Position numbers and translations under genes: made by a program | The notes under the pieces: generated by a model | The model's input: the letters and a program-made list of their open reading frames with translations, nothing else | What the model was told of the DNA's origin: nothing | Databases searched by the model: none | Shown here: positions 21,819 through 23,838 of the stretch, one piece after another | Layout: every line of letters begins with the position of its first letter | Numbering within the stretch: the stretch's first letter is position 1 | Source of the DNA: a virus | Length of the DNA: 23,838 bases | Reading direction: 5' to 3' (one strand) | IMG/VR virus record: IMGVR_UViG_3300025870_000893 | Location: 1-23,838 of that record

Positions 21819-22217
21819 TTAATCGATTGTGACAGCATTGTCAAGTGTTTCTTCTGCCTGTTGGTAATATTCTTCATAAGCAACAATGATTGCTTTTTGT
21901 TGCTGAACTAAAGCACGTATATCACTGAAGTTTAGTCCTAAGTTACTGTAACCGTCTCCAGTTAGTACAAACATAGCCAACGGCTTTCCGTTTGTTGTGA
22001 GTTGACTGATCTTCTCATCTAGATTATCCTGATTGATAACTACCCAATCCACTGATCGCATGTTAACTTGATCTACTGGAGGTAAAATGAGTTGTGGTTT
22101 TTCGACAGGTTTTGCGCTGATTTCGACAGTTTGTGGTAAGCTACTGCAACTCGCCAGTAATATTACCAGGCCAAAGCCAAGGACACTCTTTGTTAAATTG
22201 TTCACCGTTTTCTGCAT
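21819..22217 (-). CDS. Lipoprotein, outer-membrane spanin-like (Rz1-like) (132 aa)
   Basis: The N-terminus is a lipoprotein signal: MQKTVNNLTKSVLGFGLVIL and a lipobox LASC with the lipidated Cys at 24. The mature part is Pro-rich at first (KPVEKPQLILPPVDQVNMRS), then mixed alpha/beta. Its start lies inside the preceding coiled-coil gene in another frame, 77 bases of overlap, with GGAGAAAG in front. Overlap of a lipoprotein gene with a gene for a TM coiled-coil protein is the arrangement of Rz/Rz1 spanins, which fuse inner and outer membranes at lysis. It is longer than most Rz1 proteins, so a different phage lipoprotein cannot be excluded. Confidence 0.75.
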   Translation of the reverse strand: MQKTVNNLTKSVLGFGLVILLASCSSLPQTVEISAKPVEKPQLILPPVDQVNMRSVDWVVINQDNLDEKISQLTTNGKPLAMFVLTGDGYSNLGLNFSDIRALVQQQKAIIVAYEEYYQQAEETLDNAVTID

Positions 22218-22611
22218 TTGTTTCTTTCTCCGTTAACTGTGCGCCACTTAGTATTTCAAAGCAACGTCCAGCATTGATGGTACCATTGTTAATCGCTCGT
22301 TCAATGCTGTCTGGTTTTTCACTTGCAATAAGACCTAAATCTAGGTCAGACAGTTTATCTCTGAGACGATTATTTTGCTGACGAATGTCAGCATATTGTT
22401 CTTGTATTTTAGTATTTTGTTCTAGGACTCTTGTATAGTCTGCTTGTAACGAAGTTATTGCTTCTTCGTTTAATTGTATTGCTGTATCAAGTTTAGCATT
22501 GTTTGCTGTTAATACTTGGATAGTTGCTTGACTTGAGGTATAATACCAATAGCCTAATCCACTCATTGCCATAATTACAACCAGTAATGCCGCTGAAATT
22601 TTATATCCCAT
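22141..22611 (-). CDS. Inner-membrane spanin-like protein (Rz-like) (156 aa)
   Basis: One N-terminal membrane segment (about residues 5-23, ISAALLVVIMAMSGLGYWY) is followed by a long charged coiled coil (about 30-92: LDTAIQLNEEAITSLQADYT and beyond), the layout of Rz-type i-spanins. The C-terminus has two Cys (residues 117 and 143) and ends in PWLWPGNITGELQ. It overlaps the lipoprotein gene out of frame, as Rz and Rz1 often do. It starts 12 bases after infA, with AAGG ahead. The pair should span the periplasm of a Gram-negative host and act in the last step of lysis. Confidence 0.78.
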   Translation of the reverse strand: MGYKISAALLVVIMAMSGLGYWYYTSSQATIQVLTANNAKLDTAIQLNEEAITSLQADYTRVLEQNTKIQEQYADIRQQNNRLRDKLSDLDLGLIASEKPDSIERAINNGTINAGRCFEILSGAQLTEKETNAENGEQFNKECPWLWPGNITGELQ

Positions 22612-22622
22612 AATGGTCTACC

Positions 22623-22844
22623 TTATTTGTGTCTATAAACGATACGGCCTTTGGATAGATCATAGGGTGATAGCTCTAAGTCTACACGGTCGCCCAACAA
22701 TATGTTTATGTTAAATTTACGAATTTTTCCACTGATAAGTCCAATAATAATATTATCGGTATCTTCAATCTTTACCTTGAATGTTGCATTGGGCATGCAA
22801 TCGATAATTTTACCAGTAACCGTAAAGATTTCTTCTTTGGCCAT
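22623..22844 (-). CDS. infA: Translation initiation factor IF-1 homologue
   Basis: A 73-aa S1-fold (OB) protein that matches bacterial IF-1 (about 72 aa) from end to end: MAKEE start, LISGKIRK where bacteria have [27 protein letters not shown] in place of [20 protein letters not shown]. IF-1 binds the ribosomal A site of the 30S subunit and helps IF-2 and IF-3 in start selection. All core positions look intact, so it is probably functional. The ATG lies one base after the stop of the preceding gene. A phage copy could favour phage mRNAs or replace a limiting host factor. Confidence 0.95.
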   Translation of the reverse strand: [73 protein letters not shown]

Positions 22845-22845
22845 T

Positions 22846-23346
22846 TTAATATTTAACTAAAAAGTCCATGCGTTCTGCGATCTCCTGACCGGCTGTCTTT
22901 TCAAACTTCTGACGATACAGTTCTGGATCAGTAATAATATCTCTAGTAAAACGTTCCTCATCAAGTGTACGTGGGTCATCAAGTTTATATCCAGTGTATT
23001 GCCATTCACCAGCATCACTGGTAATTTTATTAATGTGTGACAACATACCAGATATTTTTTCATATAAATCTTTATTACGTTGGAATTCAACAAACACTTT
23101 GTACTCGCCGTCCTGATTGGGTGCAGGGCTAGCTTCAACATCCAAATGCTCATTTACACCTGTTTCAATAAAGTTACTTAAATCTTTGGCTGGCTTCTCA
23201 TATTGTACAGTAAATGCTACCACAACAGTGTCTGCGTTTTCGCCAATTTTAGGTTTATACTGGTCAATACTAACTACACTATTGACTAGTCCTTGCATTT
23301 CTTCGTGGGTTAATCCCTCAAATATCTTGGTCTGGGTCATTGTCAT
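22846..23346 (-). CDS. Conserved hypothetical phage protein (166 aa)
   Basis: MTMTQTKIFEGLTHEEMQGL is followed by VVSIDQYKPKIGENADTVVV, AFTV and a segment VEASPAPNQDGEYKVFVEFQ, then a helical C-terminus rich in Asp/Glu/Arg. As far as I recall, T4-like cyanophages carry similar proteins with the 'SIDEY' and 'SPAPNxDG' blocks and no known role. The start at 23346 overlaps the preceding gene by 29 bases and has GAGGC ahead. The alpha/beta pattern suggests a small regulator-like fold, but that is only a shape argument. Confidence 0.85.
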   Translation of the reverse strand: MTMTQTKIFEGLTHEEMQGLVNSVVSIDQYKPKIGENADTVVVAFTVQYEKPAKDLSNFIETGVNEHLDVEASPAPNQDGEYKVFVEFQRNKDLYEKISGMLSHINKITSDAGEWQYTGYKLDDPRTLDEERFTRDIITDPELYRQKFEKTAGQEIAERMDFLVKY

Positions 23347-23838
23347 TTTTTAAAGCCTCTTCGTTATCTAGTCCTTGTTCGTAAGCATCACTAACATCAC
23401 TCATGTCAATTTCAACGCCGTTAACTTCAATTTGCTGACTTTTGAATTCGTCCACAAAGTGGCGTGGCATCACGATACGCACTAGCCAAACATCTTTTTC
23501 AATTTTCTTAGGCTTACGTTCGCCTCGGTCAGTTGTTTCAAGATCATCTGGTGTTTTAATTTCTTTACTTACAATGTATGTTTCTTTCTGAAAATACACA
23601 TAGCAACCATGTTTGGTAAGTCGTAACGAACCTTCTGGATCTGGCATGAAATCTCTAGGATACATCACTGTGGCTTCAATCCAATAGCGACTAATTTCTG
23701 GTCCTGCTACAATTTCACCTTTGATCCAGTTTTTATAAGCATACAAGTGTAACTTGTCTAATACGCCCTCAAATTCGAGTAGCATATCTAGCTTACTATT
23801 ACCGTCATAGATACTACTAATTGTGTCTGTTATGTCTT
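23318..23838 (-). CDS. Conserved hypothetical phage protein, 5' end outside window
   Basis: The frame stays open beyond the first ATG (23785) to the right edge and reads ITDTISSIYDGNSKLDMLLE there, a typical protein start region, so the true start is probably outside the window. The visible part contains LHLYAYKNWIKGEIVAGPEI, then YWIEATVMYPRDFMPDPEGS, then RIVMPRHFVDEFKSQQIEVN and an acidic tail. Proteins of this type are common in T4-like marine phages and unassigned. It overlaps the next gene by 29 bases. Confidence 0.82.
   Translation of the reverse strand, partial: DITDTISSIYDGNSKLDMLLEFEGVLDKLHLYAYKNWIKGEIVAGPEISRYWIEATVMYPRDFMPDPEGSLRLTKHGCYVYFQKETYIVSKEIKTPDDLETTDRGERKPKKIEKDVWLVRIVMPRHFVDEFKSQQIEVNGVEIDMSDVSDAYEQGLDNEEALKNDNDPDQDI

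Overview
The window is an AT-rich stretch of a T4-like (myovirus-type) tailed phage genome, most likely from a marine or other aquatic bacteriophage. The reasons are: every supported gene lies on the minus strand in tight, often overlapping array; many structural genes start just behind an ATAAATA box, the T4-type late-promoter -10 element; and the gene content (S8 protease, tail-fibre-like proteins beginning like those of marine T4-like phages, SNase, UvdE, GIY-YIG nuclease, RyR-domain protein, spanins, phage copies of ClpA, DnaJ and IF-1) is that of large marine phages. The host cannot be named from this window. No tRNA, rRNA, CRISPR array or insertion sequence was found.

Reading in the direction of transcription (from high to low coordinates): 23838-18022 holds a host-takeover and lysis block: two conserved hypothetical genes, translation initiation factor IF-1, an inner/outer membrane spanin-like pair with overlapping frames, a class-B DnaJ, a full-length ClpA unfoldase that keeps its ClpP-docking tripeptide, and an orphan gene. 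None of these has an ATAAATA box in front. From 18018 down to 13113 lies a late structural block: a 54-aa protein, a 134-aa structural-type protein, three fibre-like proteins (355, 459, 483 aa; the last two share a C-terminal domain) and an 85-aa protein ending at a strong terminator. From 13041 to 12681 lies a self-contained unit with its own sigma70-type promoter and an intrinsic terminator, whose single reading frame is broken by two stop codons. Then come a 228-aa structural-type protein, a two-TM-segment protein and an RyR-domain protein.

From 10961 to 8348 there are two sigma70-promoter units inside the late region: a 128-aa orphan, and an operon of a 74-aa orphan, UV-damage endonuclease UvdE, a GIY-YIG-like nuclease and an 89-aa protein behind a perfect TTGACA-17-TATAAT promoter. 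From 8355 to 1, late-promoter units resume: a 560-aa fibre-like protein with a cupredoxin-like C-terminus, a subtilisin-like protease, a protein that appears to start at ATT behind a perfect Shine-Dalgarno, a small coiled-coil protein, two paralogous small proteins with a duplicated structured leader, a basic C-terminal protein, an SNase, a hypothetical protein, and a large partial protein running off the left edge. That last protein begins with a sequence like the T4 capsid-targeting sequence, followed by a region resembling ADP-ribosyltransferase-fold proteins, so it may be an Alt-like effector packaged in the head.

The most notable observations are the candidate head-packaged effector, the broken or recoded sigma70 unit at 12681-13041, the duplicated leader with compensating hairpins, the ATT start, and the ClpA/DnaJ/IF-1 set.
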